Notes: a model not told the origin generated them from the letters alone. A stretch of 64,000 nt of DNA from Novosphingobium acidiphilum DSM 19966 (GCF_000429005.1 NZ_AUBA01000011.1:1-64000), one strand, 5' to 3'; positions 44,550-54,519 are shown, counted from the stretch's first letter. Made by a program: numbers and translations.

Positions 44550-44777
44550 TCAGCCCTTCTTCAGGCTGAGACCGCCAAAGCGCTTGTTGAACTGGGCCAC
44601 ACGACCACCCTGATCGAGCATACGCTGCGCGCCGGTCCAGGCCGGGTGCGAGGTGGGATCGATATCCAGCGTCATGGTGTCGCCGTCCTTGCCCCAGGTC
44701 GAACGGGTCTTGAACACGGTGCCATCGGTCATCTGGACAGAGATGAAATGGTAATCGGGGTGGATCTTCGACTTCAT
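44550..44777 (-). CDS. rpmE: 50S ribosomal protein L31, cysteine-free form
   Basis: 75 residues beginning MKSKIHPDYHFISVQMTDG, with SHPAWTGAQRMLD and the final FNKRFGGLSLKKG. The four zinc-binding cysteines of the C+ type are all missing, so it is the C- form, often made when zinc is scarce or, in alphaproteobacteria, as the ordinary copy. Same strand as the fabZ cluster, 147 nt after it. Confidence 0.93.
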   Translation of the reverse strand: MKSKIHPDYHFISVQMTDGTVFKTRSTWGKDGDTMTLDIDPTSHPAWTGAQRMLDQGGRVAQFNKRFGGLSLKKG

Positions 44778-44924
44778 GATCTGGCTCCTGGGTGCGCCCG
44801 GTTCCGACCGGCCGCAGGAAATGCGAAGCGCGCGCCTAGCGGATCGGGCGGGCGATGTCGAGATGAGTCTTTGCTTTTGTGTTCGCTGGCGTGAACCGCA
44901 GACCCGCGTCGGCGCGGCCCCGGA

Positions 44925-45398
44925 TCAGGCGTCTGCGATCATCGCGGTAAAGCTGACTTCGGTGGCGATCTTGTCGCCCAGCATGGCCTTGCCCGCAAAT
45001 TTGCACACCCGCGCACGCTTTTGCGTGAACGACACATGCAGATCGAGCAGACAGCCGGGCTCGACCGGGGTGCGGAACTTCGCCTCCTCGATCGCCATGA
45101 AATAGACCAGTTTGCCGGTACCGGCCAGGCCGAGCGTTTCCACCGCGAGCACGCCGGCCGCCTGGGCCAGTGCCTCGATCTGCAAAACGCCGGGCATGAT
45201 CGGGCGTCCAGGGAAATGGCCCTGAAAAAACTGCTCGTTCATGCTGACGGCCTTGATCGCATGGATCCGCTCGCCTGCGACGAGTTCCACCACGCGATCG
45301 ACCAGCAACAGCGGGTAACGGTGCGGCAACGCCGCCATTACCCCCTTGATGTCCAACGCCAGCGGCGCTGCCGCCGGCGTTTCATCGGTTCCGCTCAT
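44925..45398 (-). CDS. fabZ: 3-hydroxyacyl-ACP dehydratase FabZ
   Basis: 157 residues from the ATG at 45398; an upstream TTG at 45413 would add five residues, and neither has a clear ribosome site. Catalytic His61 in FFQGHFPGRPIMPG and Glu75 in QIEALAQ. It dehydrates 3-hydroxyacyl-ACP in fatty acid synthesis. Neighbours ompH and bamA match the usual bamA-skp-(lpxD)-fabZ order; lpxD and lpxA are not here. Confidence 0.94.
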   Translation of the reverse strand: MSGTDETPAAAPLALDIKGVMAALPHRYPLLLVDRVVELVAGERIHAIKAVSMNEQFFQGHFPGRPIMPGVLQIEALAQAAGVLAVETLGLAGTGKLVYFMAIEEAKFRTPVEPGCLLDLHVSFTQKRARVCKFAGKAMLGDKIATEVSFTAMIADA

Positions 45399-45422
45399 GA
45401 TCTGATCAACCAACGCCGGGCC

Positions 45423-46121
45423 TCAGCGGCCTTGCGGCTGCTTCTTGGCGGCGGCCGGTGCCGATGCGGCTTCCTGAGCGGCTTCGGCCTGCGCTGCGGC
45501 CTGCTGCTGCGCACGCTGTTCACGCTCCTGCGCCGGCACCCAGCCGGCGGGCGGCACGACCTGCACCGACGGCAGGACCAGGTTCAGCTGATCGATCACG
45601 TCCTGGTTCAGGTTGTAGACGGTGTCGTGCTTGAGCACGGCCTGTTCGGCCAGGACCAGCGTGACGTGGCGCTTGGTCATTGCCGCCTGGGTGGCATCGG
45701 CAAGCTTCACTTCGATCTGTTCGATCACATACTGACGGGCCAGCTTCACCGGCTTGATGATGTCTTCCATCTCGGCCGCACCGGCCTGCTGGATCTGCTG
45801 GTACTGACCAAAGTCGGCCTGGATCGCCGCGTTGTCGGGCTTGGCAGCCTTCTGTGCGGCATTGATCTTCTGCGCCAACGGGGCCAGCTGCGCGCGGATC
45901 GCGTTGGCCTTGGCGTTGTAGGCATCAAGCTGCGCCTTGTAGGTCGACTGCAGCAAGGGGATCGACGCCTTGTAGGCACCCGAATTGCCGATGATCTGAT
46001 CGGTGTTGGCGATCGCGATACCATTGGCAACCGCGCCACCGGCGGTCTGGGCGATTGCCGCAGGAGCGGCAGCAAGCAACAGGCCCGCGACGAGCGCGGC
46101 AGAGATATGACGGAGTTTCAT
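45423..46121 (-). CDS. OmpH/Skp-family periplasmic chaperone
   Basis: 232 residues. Signal peptide 1-24 (AALVAGLLLAAAPAAIAQ). A helical, Lys/Gln/Ala-rich middle forms the coiled-coil arms. The C-terminal tail is long and rich in Ala, Gln and Glu. It holds unfolded outer-membrane proteins for BamA. It starts on the last base of the bamA stop codon (TGATG). Confidence 0.85.
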   Translation of the reverse strand: MKLRHISAALVAGLLLAAAPAAIAQTAGGAVANGIAIANTDQIIGNSGAYKASIPLLQSTYKAQLDAYNAKANAIRAQLAPLAQKINAAQKAAKPDNAAIQADFGQYQQIQQAGAAEMEDIIKPVKLARQYVIEQIEVKLADATQAAMTKRHVTLVLAEQAVLKHDTVYNLNQDVIDQLNLVLPSVQVVPPAGWVPAQEREQRAQQQAAAQAEAAQEAASAPAAAKKQPQGR

Positions 46122-49100
46122 CAGAACTGGGTTCCCACGTTGAAGCTGAAGGTTTTGCGAGTGTCGCCATAGACATAAGTCAGGGCTTTGGCGATATCGA
46201 TGCGGAACGGTCCGAACGGCGAATTCCAGTTGACCCCGAACCCGATCGAAATGCGCGGGGCCGGGCTGTTGCCGACATAGGTTTCGAGGAACTTCTGCGC
46301 GATGGCATTGGCCGTTCCGTTCGAAGCCGTTGCATTGGTGGTGTATTTGCCGGTCACGGCATCGGTGTACAGGATCGTTGTGCCGACAGTGGCCGGTGCA
46401 GTTACCCCGAACACGGCCCCGGCATCGACAAACACCGACGGGCGCAAGCCCAGTTCGCGCGCGCCCGAACCCAGCGGAATTTCCATCTCGGCATGACCGA
46501 GGTAATAGTTGCGCCCACCCAGCGCGTCATTGACGTAGCTGTTGGTGTTGGTGTTGAGCGTCCCGCCGTTGCCGCTTGACGTGTTGTAACCGGTAAAGAA
46601 CTGGCGCAGCACGCGCGGACCGACGCCGCGGATGTCAAACCCGCGGATCTGCGGCTCGCCCAGGAAAAAGCGGTCGGTCAGGCGTACCGCATCTTCGTAC
46701 TGATTGGGCGCATTGTTTTCGAGCGGACGGATCGTGCCGGCTTCGCCGCGCAACGAGAAGATGAAGCCATGCCCGACCGGGATATAATGCGCCGCGTTGA
46801 CGGTGGCGCGGGCATATTTCACCGAACCGCCAAGTCCGGCGATATCGCCGCCCATGATGAACGTGGTGCCGCGTGTCGGATGCAGCCGGTTGTCGAGCGT
46901 GTCATAGACGTACGATGCGCCCAGGATCGAACTGGTGCGATTGCCGATTGCATCGCACAGATATTGCCCCGCCAGATAGACCGAGCAGGTGCCGTTGATG
47001 TAATATGTCGCCTGATCCAGCGTCACCTGGTCATAATTGAGCGTGTAACGCCCGATCAGCGAACTGGTTTCGGTCAACGGAATACCCGCACGCAGCTGGA
47101 ACCCGGTGGTGTTCTGCTGGTACGTGGTGTTGCGGTTGGCGTTGTAGAAATTGAAGCTCGACAGATCCTTGCGATAGACGTCAAAGCCCAGCGACACGTT
47201 GCGATCCGAAACATAGGGCTCGGTGAAATTCAGCACCACAGCCTTTGAATACGCCGAATAGTTCAGCGTGGTGCCGATCGTTTCGCCACGGCCGCGGAAA
47301 TTGTTCTGCTGGATCGATGCCTGGAAGATAAAGCTTTCAAGGCTGGAGTACCCTGCTGAAAGCTGCAGCTGCCCGGTCGGCTTTTCCTCGACGTTGGCTT
47401 CCAGAACGACGCGGTCTGCCGCCGTGCCGGGCTTTTGTTCGACTTCGAACTTTTCCTGGAAATAGCCCAGCGATTTGATGCGGTTCGACGAACGCTTGAT
47501 CTGGAACGAATTGAACGCATCGCCTTCGCCCAGGCGGAATTCACGGCGAATGACTTTGTCTTCGGTCAGCGTGTTGCCGTTGACATCGATGCGTTCGACA
47601 TAGACGCGTGGCACTTCCGCAATGCGGAAAGTGACCGACATGGTCTGCTTGTCCTTGTTGCGCTGAAAATCGGGGCGCACATCGGCAAAGGCATAGCCAA
47701 AGCTGCCGACCGTTTCGGTCAGCGCGTCAACGGTGTCTTCCACCGCCTTGGCATTGTACCACTGGTTTTTCTTGATCGCCAGGCGCTGGGTCAGCTGTTC
47801 GCCGTTGAAATCGCGCAGCTGGCTTTCAACCTTGATGTCGCCGAACTTGTAGCGTTTGCCTTCTTCGACCACGTAAGTGACGATGAAGTCCTTCTTGTCC
47901 GGGGTCAGTTCAGCCACTGCCGACACCACGCGGAAATCGGCATAACCCTGAGTCAGGTAGAACTGGCGCAGCTTCTGCTGGTCAAATGCCAGACGATCGG
48001 GGTCATAGCTGGTGCCCGAGGAAAAGATGCGGAACGAACGCGACTGCTTGGTCACCATTTCGGTGCGCAGCTGCGTGACCGAGAACTTGTGCGCGCCGAT
48101 GATGTTGATCTGGCGCACCTTGGACTTGGGTCCTTCGGTGATCTCGAACACGATATCGACGCGATTCTGGTCGAGCAACACCATCTTGGGCTCGACCGAG
48201 GCGGCAAACCGGCCCTCGCGCTTGTACAGCTCGATGATCCGCGTGACGTCGGCACGAACCTTCGACCGCGTGAAGATCTGCCGTGCCGCCAGCTTGATTT
48301 CGGGAAGGATCTTGTCCTCTTTCAGGCGCTTGTTGCCTTCAAGGATGATCCGGTTGACCACCGGGTTTTCCTTGACGACGATCACCACTGCGCCACCATC
48401 GTTGCGCAGTTGCACGTCGGAAAACAGCTCGGTCGCAAACAGGTCTTTCAGCACCTGGTCGGCGCTGACCTGGGTATAGCGGTCGCCCACATGCATGCGG
48501 ATATACGACAGGATGGTATCGGGCTCGAGCCGCTGGGCGCCCTCGACCGAAATCGATCTGACCGTTTCGCTGCCTTCGACAGGCGCCGGGGCATGGCGCA
48601 CCGGTTCGACCGCGGCAGACGTGGGCGCAGCCACGGGCACGGCCTTGGCCGCTGCCGCCTTGCGCCGAACGGGCTTTTGCGGGGCCGGTGCCGCGATGGG
48701 CGCAGCCGTGGGCTCGGCCTGTTCGGTCAGGCGCGCAGGTTCGGCGGAAACCGCCGCGCGGGCCGCCGGTGCGGGCGCGGTATAGGTCTGCACCACAGGG
48801 GCTTGCGCTGCGGGCGTCTGCACCACCGGTGACGGCGGGGCATAAGCCGGTGCGGCCATCGCGGGTGCCGGCGCCGGAGCGGGCGCAGCGGCCACATTGA
48901 TCGGCAACGCCTGACCTTCGGACTGCGCCTTTTCCAGCGCGGCCTTGCGATGTTTGGCAAACAGCGCGTTGACGTGCTTTGTGGCGGGTTTTGGCGCAGG
49001 GTTTGCAGCAGAGGCGGTGGCCGGGGCCGCGGTGGTTACGGTATCGTCAGACGCGCCGGGCGTGCCTTCGGCCAAAGCACCATCGGGAAGCACTGCCAGG

Positions 49101-49183
49101 CAGCTGCTGGCCAAGAGCGCACCGATCGTGGCGGCCATGCCCAAACGGCCTGCTGCGGTCCGGCACGCGTTCCTAGAAATCAT
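46121..49183 (-). CDS. bamA: outer membrane protein assembly factor BamA
   Basis: 1020 residues from the ATG at 49183, chosen because it gives a clean signal peptide (GMAATIGALLASSCLAV). Another ATG at 49213 is possible. Residues 40-205 are a low-complexity Ala/Pro linker. Five POTRA domains start near 206 (VRSISVEGAQRLEPDTI). The C-terminal beta-barrel has VRLTDRFFLGEPQIRGFDIRG-type strand/loop motifs and ends in aromatic F. About 150-200 residues longer than usual because of the linker. Essential core of the BAM complex. Confidence 0.93.
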   Translation of the reverse strand: MISRNACRTAAGRLGMAATIGALLASSCLAVLPDGALAEGTPGASDDTVTTAAPATASAANPAPKPATKHVNALFAKHRKAALEKAQSEGQALPINVAAAPAPAPAPAMAAPAYAPPSPVVQTPAAQAPVVQTYTAPAPAARAAVSAEPARLTEQAEPTAAPIAAPAPQKPVRRKAAAAKAVPVAAPTSAAVEPVRHAPAPVEGSETVRSISVEGAQRLEPDTILSYIRMHVGDRYTQVSADQVLKDLFATELFSDVQLRNDGGAVVIVVKENPVVNRIILEGNKRLKEDKILPEIKLAARQIFTRSKVRADVTRIIELYKREGRFAASVEPKMVLLDQNRVDIVFEITEGPKSKVRQINIIGAHKFSVTQLRTEMVTKQSRSFRIFSSGTSYDPDRLAFDQQKLRQFYLTQGYADFRVVSAVAELTPDKKDFIVTYVVEEGKRYKFGDIKVESQLRDFNGEQLTQRLAIKKNQWYNAKAVEDTVDALTETVGSFGYAFADVRPDFQRNKDKQTMSVTFRIAEVPRVYVERIDVNGNTLTEDKVIRREFRLGEGDAFNSFQIKRSSNRIKSLGYFQEKFEVEQKPGTAADRVVLEANVEEKPTGQLQLSAGYSSLESFIFQASIQQNNFRGRGETIGTTLNYSAYSKAVVLNFTEPYVSDRNVSLGFDVYRKDLSSFNFYNANRNTTYQQNTTGFQLRAGIPLTETSSLIGRYTLNYDQVTLDQATYYINGTCSVYLAGQYLCDAIGNRTSSILGASYVYDTLDNRLHPTRGTTFIMGGDIAGLGGSVKYARATVNAAHYIPVGHGFIFSLRGEAGTIRPLENNAPNQYEDAVRLTDRFFLGEPQIRGFDIRGVGPRVLRQFFTGYNTSSGNGGTLNTNTNSYVNDALGGRNYYLGHAEMEIPLGSGARELGLRPSVFVDAGAVFGVTAPATVGTTILYTDAVTGKYTTNATASNGTANAIAQKFLETYVGNSPAPRISIGFGVNWNSPFGPFRIDIAKALTYVYGDTRKTFSFNVGTQF

Positions 49184-49493
49184 CACCAAGCGCCATCCCG
49201 TCTTCGTACACATCGAAAGTGTACAACAGCAAAAACCCACACGGTTGCTTCGTGCAGCGGCCCCATCTGCTCGGCCACTGCGGCAACCGCAATCCACGTC
49301 CGCCGACCTGCCGGAAATCACCGATAGTCCGCCTGCCCTCTGCCCGATGCCGATCGATCGTGCAAGCAAGCTTGGTGCGATCGGGCGACATTCCGGCGCA
49401 AATTTCCCGGGATTGTCCCCCTGGTCACGCATGGCCCGGGGCGAATCGATCGGTTGGACATGCGCCACGCGTCATCAACGGGGCAATGCGCCT
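49184..49493. other. intergenic region rseP / bamA
   Basis: 310 nt. The bamA frame stays open through most of it, but composition and lack of motifs argue against coding. A bamA promoter is expected here. I see no terminator after rseP. Confidence 0.4.
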
Positions 49494-50615
49494 TTACCCT
49501 CCGAACAGCTTCAGCGACCCTGCATCGTTGAAGGTGACAAACAGCATCAGCGCCACGACAAGCGCAAGGCCGGTGCCGAAGGCCAGCTCAAGCCCGCGCT
49601 GGCTGACCGGTTTGCGACGGATTGCCTCGATCGCAAACAGCATCAGATGCCCGCCATCGAGCACCGGAATCGGCAGCAGATTGACAAAGCCCAGGTTGAT
49701 CGAAATCAGCGCGATAAAGCTGACAAAGTTCTGCCAGCCCGACACCAGCTGTTCGCCCGAATACCGCGCAATCTTGATCGGACCGCCCAGTTCGCGCGCA
49801 TCGCGCCTGCCGGTGACGATCTGCTGGATACCCGTCACGGTCATGCCGATGATATCGCGCGTGCGGCCAACCCCTTCGGCCAAGGCGCCGATCGGACCGA
49901 CCGGGCGGTGTTCGACGCTGGCTGGACCCACGCCCAGAAAGCCGATGGCCTGGGTGTTGCCGAACTGGTCGCTTTGCACTTTGACCGCGGAAACCAGGCC
50001 CACCGGGATGCGCCGACCGCCACGATCGAGCACAATGTCCATATGCTCGCCGGGGTGGGTGGACACGATCAGCCCGATCGACTGAAACCGGTCGATCGCT
50101 GTCCCGTTCAGCGACACGATGCGGTCACCGACGCGCAATCCCGACTTTTGCGCGACCGAGCCGGCCTCGACCCGCCCGATCACCGGCGGCTCGACCCATG
50201 TGCCATAGGCCAGGGCAAACCCCGCGATGATCAGCACGGCGACCAGCAGATTGGTCACAGGCCCCGCCAGAACGATCAGCGCGCGTTGCCACAGCGGGCG
50301 CCCCTGCAAGGTCTGCGCGCGTTCGCTGGCGGGCAGCGCCAGCCATTCGGCACTGGGCTGGCCCGCAGCATTGCTGTCGCCTGCAAACTGCACATAGCCG
50401 CCCAGTGGCAGCACCGACAGTTTCCAGCGGGTGCCGCGGCGGTCGGTCCAGCCCAGCAATTCCTTGCCGAACCCGATCGAAAACACATCCGCGCGCACGC
50501 CGAACAGGCGCCCGGCCAGATAATGGCCCAGCTCGTGAATGAACACCAGCGGGCCCAGCACCAGGGCAAAGCCGGTCAGCGTAATCAACAGGCCAGGGGC
50601 ATGTATCGGTGTCAA
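49494..50615 (-). CDS. rseP: RIP metalloprotease RseP (site-2 protease)
   Basis: 373 residues from TTG at 50615, with GGAG ten bases upstream and no ATG in reach. Zinc motif H27-E-L-G-H31, one PDZ domain (about 130-200) with GRVEAGSVAQKSGLRVGD, and the third zinc ligand in NLLPIPVLDGGH. It cleaves anti-sigma factors and remnant signal peptides in the membrane. Situated between dxr and bamA, as in many proteobacteria. Confidence 0.94.
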   Translation of the reverse strand: MTPIHAPGLLITLTGFALVLGPLVFIHELGHYLAGRLFGVRADVFSIGFGKELLGWTDRRGTRWKLSVLPLGGYVQFAGDSNAAGQPSAEWLALPASERAQTLQGRPLWQRALIVLAGPVTNLLVAVLIIAGFALAYGTWVEPPVIGRVEAGSVAQKSGLRVGDRIVSLNGTAIDRFQSIGLIVSTHPGEHMDIVLDRGGRRIPVGLVSAVKVQSDQFGNTQAIGFLGVGPASVEHRPVGPIGALAEGVGRTRDIIGMTVTGIQQIVTGRRDARELGGPIKIARYSGEQLVSGWQNFVSFIALISINLGFVNLLPIPVLDGGHLMLFAIEAIRRKPVSQRGLELAFGTGLALVVALMLFVTFNDAGSLKLFGG

Positions 50616-50629
50616 ATCTCAGGACTCCG

Positions 50630-51784
50630 TCAAATCGCCAGCGCCATCGTCTCGCGCGCCCGGATGCGGGCCTCGCGATCGACCGCGATCACATCGTCCA
50701 GGCATTGCGGGGGCATGGGCACGCCGCAGGCCAGCACGTCTTCACAGCATTGCACGATGCGGGTGAACGCAATCTGTCCGGACATGAATGCTGCCACGGC
50801 AATTTCGTTGGCGGCGTTCATCACGGCGGCGGCCGCGCCGCCGGCCATGACCGCCTCGCGCGCCAGGCGCGTTGCCGGAAAGCGCACTTCGTCGGGCGCG
50901 CGGAACGTCAAGGTCCCGATCGCCGCCAGATCGAGCGGTTCGCACGGCGTCGCCATGCGCGCAGGCCAGGCCAGCGCAGATGCGATCGGCACGCGCATGT
51001 CGCTTGGCCCCAATTGCGCCAGCGTGGTGCCGTCGCGGTATTCGACCATCGAATGCACGATCGATTGCGGATGGACGATGATCCGCAGTCGCTCCACCCC
51101 CACCGGGAACAGATGCCAGGCCTCGATGAATTCCAGGCCCTTGTTCATCATCGTCGCCGAATCGACGCTGATCTTGGCGCCCATCGACCAATTTGGGTGG
51201 CGGACCGCTTCGGCCGGGGTGGCCAGGTGCAGCCGGTCGGTCGACCAGTCGCGAAACGGGCCCCCGCTGGCGGTCAGCGTAACCCAGCGCACATGCGCGA
51301 CATCGTTGCCCGCCAGGCACTGGAAAATCGCGTTGTGTTCCGAATCGACCGGCAGCAGCGTGGTGCCGTGGCGCGCAACCGCACGCGTCATCACGCCACC
51401 TGCCGAAACCAGCGCTTCTTTGTTGGCCAGCGCCACCGTGCGCCCCTGCTCGATCGCCGCCATCGTCGGGGCAAGGCCCGCACAGCCGACAATCGCCGCC
51501 ACGGTCAGGTCGGCCGGCCGCCGCGCCGCATCGATCAGCGCCGGTGCACCGCCAGCGGCTTCGATCCCGCTGCCGGCCAGTGCCGCGCGCAGATCGGGCA
51601 GCAGGGCTTCATCGCCGACCACCGCAATCTCGGCCGAAAATTCGCGCGCCAGTTGCGCCAGCAGGACAACATTGCTGTGCCCGGTCAGCGACACAACGCG
51701 AAACATGTCACGGTTGCGCCGCACCAGATCGAGCGTCGATGCGCCGATCGAGCCGGTGGCACCAAGGATGGAAAGGCTACGCAT
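50630..51784 (-). CDS. dxr: 1-deoxy-D-xylulose 5-phosphate reductoisomerase
   Basis: 384 residues from ATG at 51784, which shares a base with the cdsA stop (TGATG). NADPH loop GATGSIG near 8-14, LANKEALVSAG, PVDSEHNAIFQCL with the metal-binding acidic residues, TASGGPF and GAKISVDSATMMNKGLE. It makes MEP in the non-mevalonate isoprenoid pathway, upstream of UppS. Confidence 0.96.
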   Translation of the reverse strand: MRSLSILGATGSIGASTLDLVRRNRDMFRVVSLTGHSNVVLLAQLAREFSAEIAVVGDEALLPDLRAALAGSGIEAAGGAPALIDAARRPADLTVAAIVGCAGLAPTMAAIEQGRTVALANKEALVSAGGVMTRAVARHGTTLLPVDSEHNAIFQCLAGNDVAHVRWVTLTASGGPFRDWSTDRLHLATPAEAVRHPNWSMGAKISVDSATMMNKGLEFIEAWHLFPVGVERLRIIVHPQSIVHSMVEYRDGTTLAQLGPSDMRVPIASALAWPARMATPCEPLDLAAIGTLTFRAPDEVRFPATRLAREAVMAGGAAAAVMNAANEIAVAAFMSGQIAFTRIVQCCEDVLACGVPMPPQCLDDVIAVDREARIRARETMALAI

Positions 51785-52521
51785 CACAGTTCCACCATAG
51801 CCGAAGCCAATTCCAATACGCCACTGACAAACAGCACGGCGATCAGGCCGTCAGCACGATCGAACAGGCCACCGTGCCCCGGAATCACGTGGCTGGAATC
51901 CTTGACCCCGGCGCGGCGTTTCATCCAGCTTTCGAAAAAATCGCCGGTCTGCGCGACAATTGCCGTCACCAGCCCGCCTGTCACAACACCAAGCCAGTCG
52001 TGCGCGTCCAGCCCCGAACTGTCGCGCAGCCCGGCCTTGAAAAAGGCATGCGAAAGATAGATCGAAAATGCCGCATAAAACGCCATTGCCGCAAGCATGC
52101 CGCCGCCCAGCCCGCTCCAGGTCTTGGATGGACTGATTGTCGGTGCAATTTTTGGCCCACCCAGTGACCGGCCTGCAAAATATGCGCCGACATCCACCGC
52201 AATCACGCTGCCCACCGCCGCCAGCAGCACAAGCGGCGGCATGACCTGGGGCACGGCGGAAAGGCAGGCCAGACCGATATAGCCGACGCCTGCCAGCAGC
52301 CAGATGGCACGGCCGACAATGCCCTTTTCAAAGGCCAGCACCAGCATGGTCCATTCGGCAAGGATACCAAGGCCGACGGCAACAATGAACCCTGTAAGAA
52401 CCAGGCCGCCCAGCCAGAACGCAGCGCCCGCCACCGCGATCATCACCGCGGCAGAGGCCGAACGCACCGCCAGGTCGGACCGCTTGCGCGGATGCGGATT
52501 GATACGCTCAGCGTCCGCCAA
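51784..52521 (-). CDS. cdsA: phosphatidate cytidylyltransferase
   Basis: 245 residues from TTG at 52521, preceded by GGGAG; no suitable ATG exists before the first helix. Seven to eight membrane helices. The signature is split as ISPSKTWSGLGGG and GDFFESWMKRRAGVKDSS followed by PGHGG and DRADGL. It makes CDP-diacylglycerol for PssA (57.3 kb) and cardiolipin synthesis. Overlaps the uppS 3' end by 14 nt. Confidence 0.93.
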   Translation of the reverse strand: MADAERINPHPRKRSDLAVRSASAAVMIAVAGAAFWLGGLVLTGFIVAVGLGILAEWTMLVLAFEKGIVGRAIWLLAGVGYIGLACLSAVPQVMPPLVLLAAVGSVIAVDVGAYFAGRSLGGPKIAPTISPSKTWSGLGGGMLAAMAFYAAFSIYLSHAFFKAGLRDSSGLDAHDWLGVVTGGLVTAIVAQTGDFFESWMKRRAGVKDSSHVIPGHGGLFDRADGLIAVLFVSGVLELASAMVEL

Positions 52522-53215
52522 AGCGACGCTCCCGCCGGGTATATTCGGCAATGGCCGCCTCCAGATGGTCTTTTCCGAAATCGGGCCACAACACGTCAAG
52601 GAACAGCATCTCGGCATAAGCCGCCTGCCACATCAGGAAATTCGACAGGCGCACTTCGCCCGATGTGCGGATGATCATGTCGAGCGGGGGCAGGTCGGCG
52701 GTGTCGAGTTCGGCAGAGATTGTCTCGGGGGTAATGGCGCCCTTGGCGGCTGCGGCGCGCGCGGCGCGGGCAATTTCGTCCTGCGATCCGTAATTGAGCG
52801 CCACTGCCATGATCATGCCGGTATTTGCTGCGGTACGGTCGCGTGCCTGTTCGATCATCTCGATGATATCGGGGGCAAAGGCCCCGATATTGCCGATGAC
52901 TTTGAGGCGGATGTTGTTGCGCGCAAATTCGTCAAGGTCGGACAGGATGAAATGCTTGAGCAGCCCCATCAGCGCCGACACTTCGTCTTCGGGCCGCCGC
53001 CAGTTCTCGGTCGAAAAGGCGTAGAGCGTCAGCGCCGACAGGCCAAGCTCTGCCGCGGCGCGCACCGTGCGGCGCACCGCCTCGACCCCGCGCTGGTGCC
53101 CCAGCACGCGCGGCATATGGCGGCGTTTGGCCCAGCGACCGTTGCCGTCCATGATGATGGCAACATGACGCGGGCCGGGCGCCCGCGTGTCATCAAAGGC
53201 CGGCACTGCGGTCAC
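52508..53215 (-). CDS. uppS: undecaprenyl diphosphate synthase (isoprenyl transferase)
   Basis: 235 residues. Catalytic Asp23 in IIMDGNGRWAKRR, LTLYAFSTENWRRP, and the C-terminal DMIIRTSGEVRLSNFLMWQ, AYAEMLFLD motifs. Makes the C55 lipid carrier for peptidoglycan and polysaccharide. Start GTG at 53215 overlaps the frr stop. Confidence 0.96.
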   Translation of the reverse strand: MTAVPAFDDTRAPGPRHVAIIMDGNGRWAKRRHMPRVLGHQRGVEAVRRTVRAAAELGLSALTLYAFSTENWRRPEDEVSALMGLLKHFILSDLDEFARNNIRLKVIGNIGAFAPDIIEMIEQARDRTAANTGMIMAVALNYGSQDEIARAARAAAAKGAITPETISAELDTADLPPLDMIIRTSGEVRLSNFLMWQAAYAEMLFLDVLWPDFGKDHLEAAIAEYTRRERRFGGR

Positions 53216-53769
53216 CGGCCCAGGATTTCCTTTTCCTTTTCCGCCGCCACCTCGTCCGCGGCCTTGATCGCATCGTCGGTCAGTTTCTGCACTTCGGTTT
53301 CGGACCGCTTGCGCTCGTCTTCGGAAATTTCCTTCTTGGCCTCGTCGGCCTTCAGGTTTTCCATCCCGTCGCGGCGCACATTGCGGATCGCGATGCGCGC
53401 TTTTTCGGCATACTGGTTGGCCAGCTTGGCCAGTTCCTTGCGGCGTTCCTCGGTCAGATCGGGGATCGGCAGGCGCAGCGTGGTGCCGTCGTTGATCGGA
53501 TTGAGGCCAAGCCCCGCCGACCGGATCGCCTTTTCAACCGGGCCGACGCTCGATTTGTCCCACACCTGCACCGACAACAGGCGCGGTTCGGGCGCGGACA
53601 CGGTGGCGCACTGGTTCAGCGGCATGCGCTGGCCATAGACCTCGACCATGATCGGATCGAGCAGCGAGGTGTTGGCCCGGCCGGTGCGAAGCCCGCCCAG
53701 ATCGTGGCGCAATGCTTCCACGGCGCCCTTCATCCGGCGTTCGAGATCGGCCTTGTCATATTTGGCCAT
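53212..53769 (-). CDS. frr: ribosome recycling factor
   Basis: 185 residues, the exact family size. MKGAVEALRHDLGGLRTGRA at the N-terminus, GLNPINDGTTLRLPIPDLTEERRKEL in two blocks, and a helical C-terminus EISEDERKRSETEVQKLTD. With EF-G it splits post-termination ribosomes. It lies 3 nt after pyrH. Confidence 0.96.
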   Translation of the reverse strand: MAKYDKADLERRMKGAVEALRHDLGGLRTGRANTSLLDPIMVEVYGQRMPLNQCATVSAPEPRLLSVQVWDKSSVGPVEKAIRSAGLGLNPINDGTTLRLPIPDLTEERRKELAKLANQYAEKARIAIRNVRRDGMENLKADEAKKEISEDERKRSETEVQKLTDDAIKAADEVAAEKEKEILGR

Positions 53770-53772
53770 GGT

Positions 53773-54519
53773 TCAGCTGTCCTTCCTGACGATTGTCTGG
53801 GTGCCCTGTCCGGCCAGAACGCGGGCCAGATTGCCCTGTTCACGGATCGAGAACACCACGATGGGTATGGCATTGTCGCGACACAGCGCCACGGCCGAGG
53901 CATCCATCACCTGCAGATTGTCGGCCAGCACCGTGTCATAATCGATCGTGTCGTAGCGTCGTGCCGCAGCATCCTTCTTGGGATCGGCGTTGTAGACGCC
54001 ATCGACACTGGTGCCCTTGAACAGGGCATCGCACTGCAGTTCGGCCGCACGCAAGGCCGCGCCCGAATCGGTGGTGAAATAGGGCGCGCCCACGCCAGCG
54101 GCAAAGATCACCACGCGGCCCTTGGCCAGGTGACGTTCGGCGCGGCGACGGATGACCGGTTCGCACACCGCATCCATCTGGATGGCCGATTGCACGCGGG
54201 TATCGACGCCCAGCTTTTCCAGCGCAGACTGCATCGCCAGCGCGTTCATGATGGTGGCCAGCATGCCCATGTAATCGGCCTGCGCCCGGTCCATGCCCTT
54301 GGCTGCGCCCGCCATCCCGCGAAAGATGTTGCCCCCGCCGATCACCAGGCACAGCTCCAGCCCGGTTTCCTTGGCCGCCTTGACCTCTGCGGCCAGGCTG
54401 GCAACGAAATCGGTATCGATCCCGAAGGACTGGTTGCCCATCAGCACCTCGCCCGACAGCTTCAGCAAAATGCGCTTGAGGCGGGGCAGATTGGCCGGAG
54501 CAGGCGCCAGTGCAGTCAT
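53773..54519 (-). CDS. pyrH: UMP kinase
   Basis: 248 residues, amino-acid kinase fold: ILLKLSGEVLMG, CLVIGGGNIFRG, DYMGMLATIMNALAMQ and IFAAGVGAPYFTTDSGAALRA. Makes UDP from UMP. Between the tsf terminator and frr, in the usual rpsB-tsf-pyrH-frr order. Confidence 0.96.
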   Translation of the reverse strand: MTALAPAPANLPRLKRILLKLSGEVLMGNQSFGIDTDFVASLAAEVKAAKETGLELCLVIGGGNIFRGMAGAAKGMDRAQADYMGMLATIMNALAMQSALEKLGVDTRVQSAIQMDAVCEPVIRRRAERHLAKGRVVIFAAGVGAPYFTTDSGAALRAAELQCDALFKGTSVDGVYNADPKKDAAARRYDTIDYDTVLADNLQVMDASAVALCRDNAIPIVVFSIREQGNLARVLAGQGTQTIVRKDS

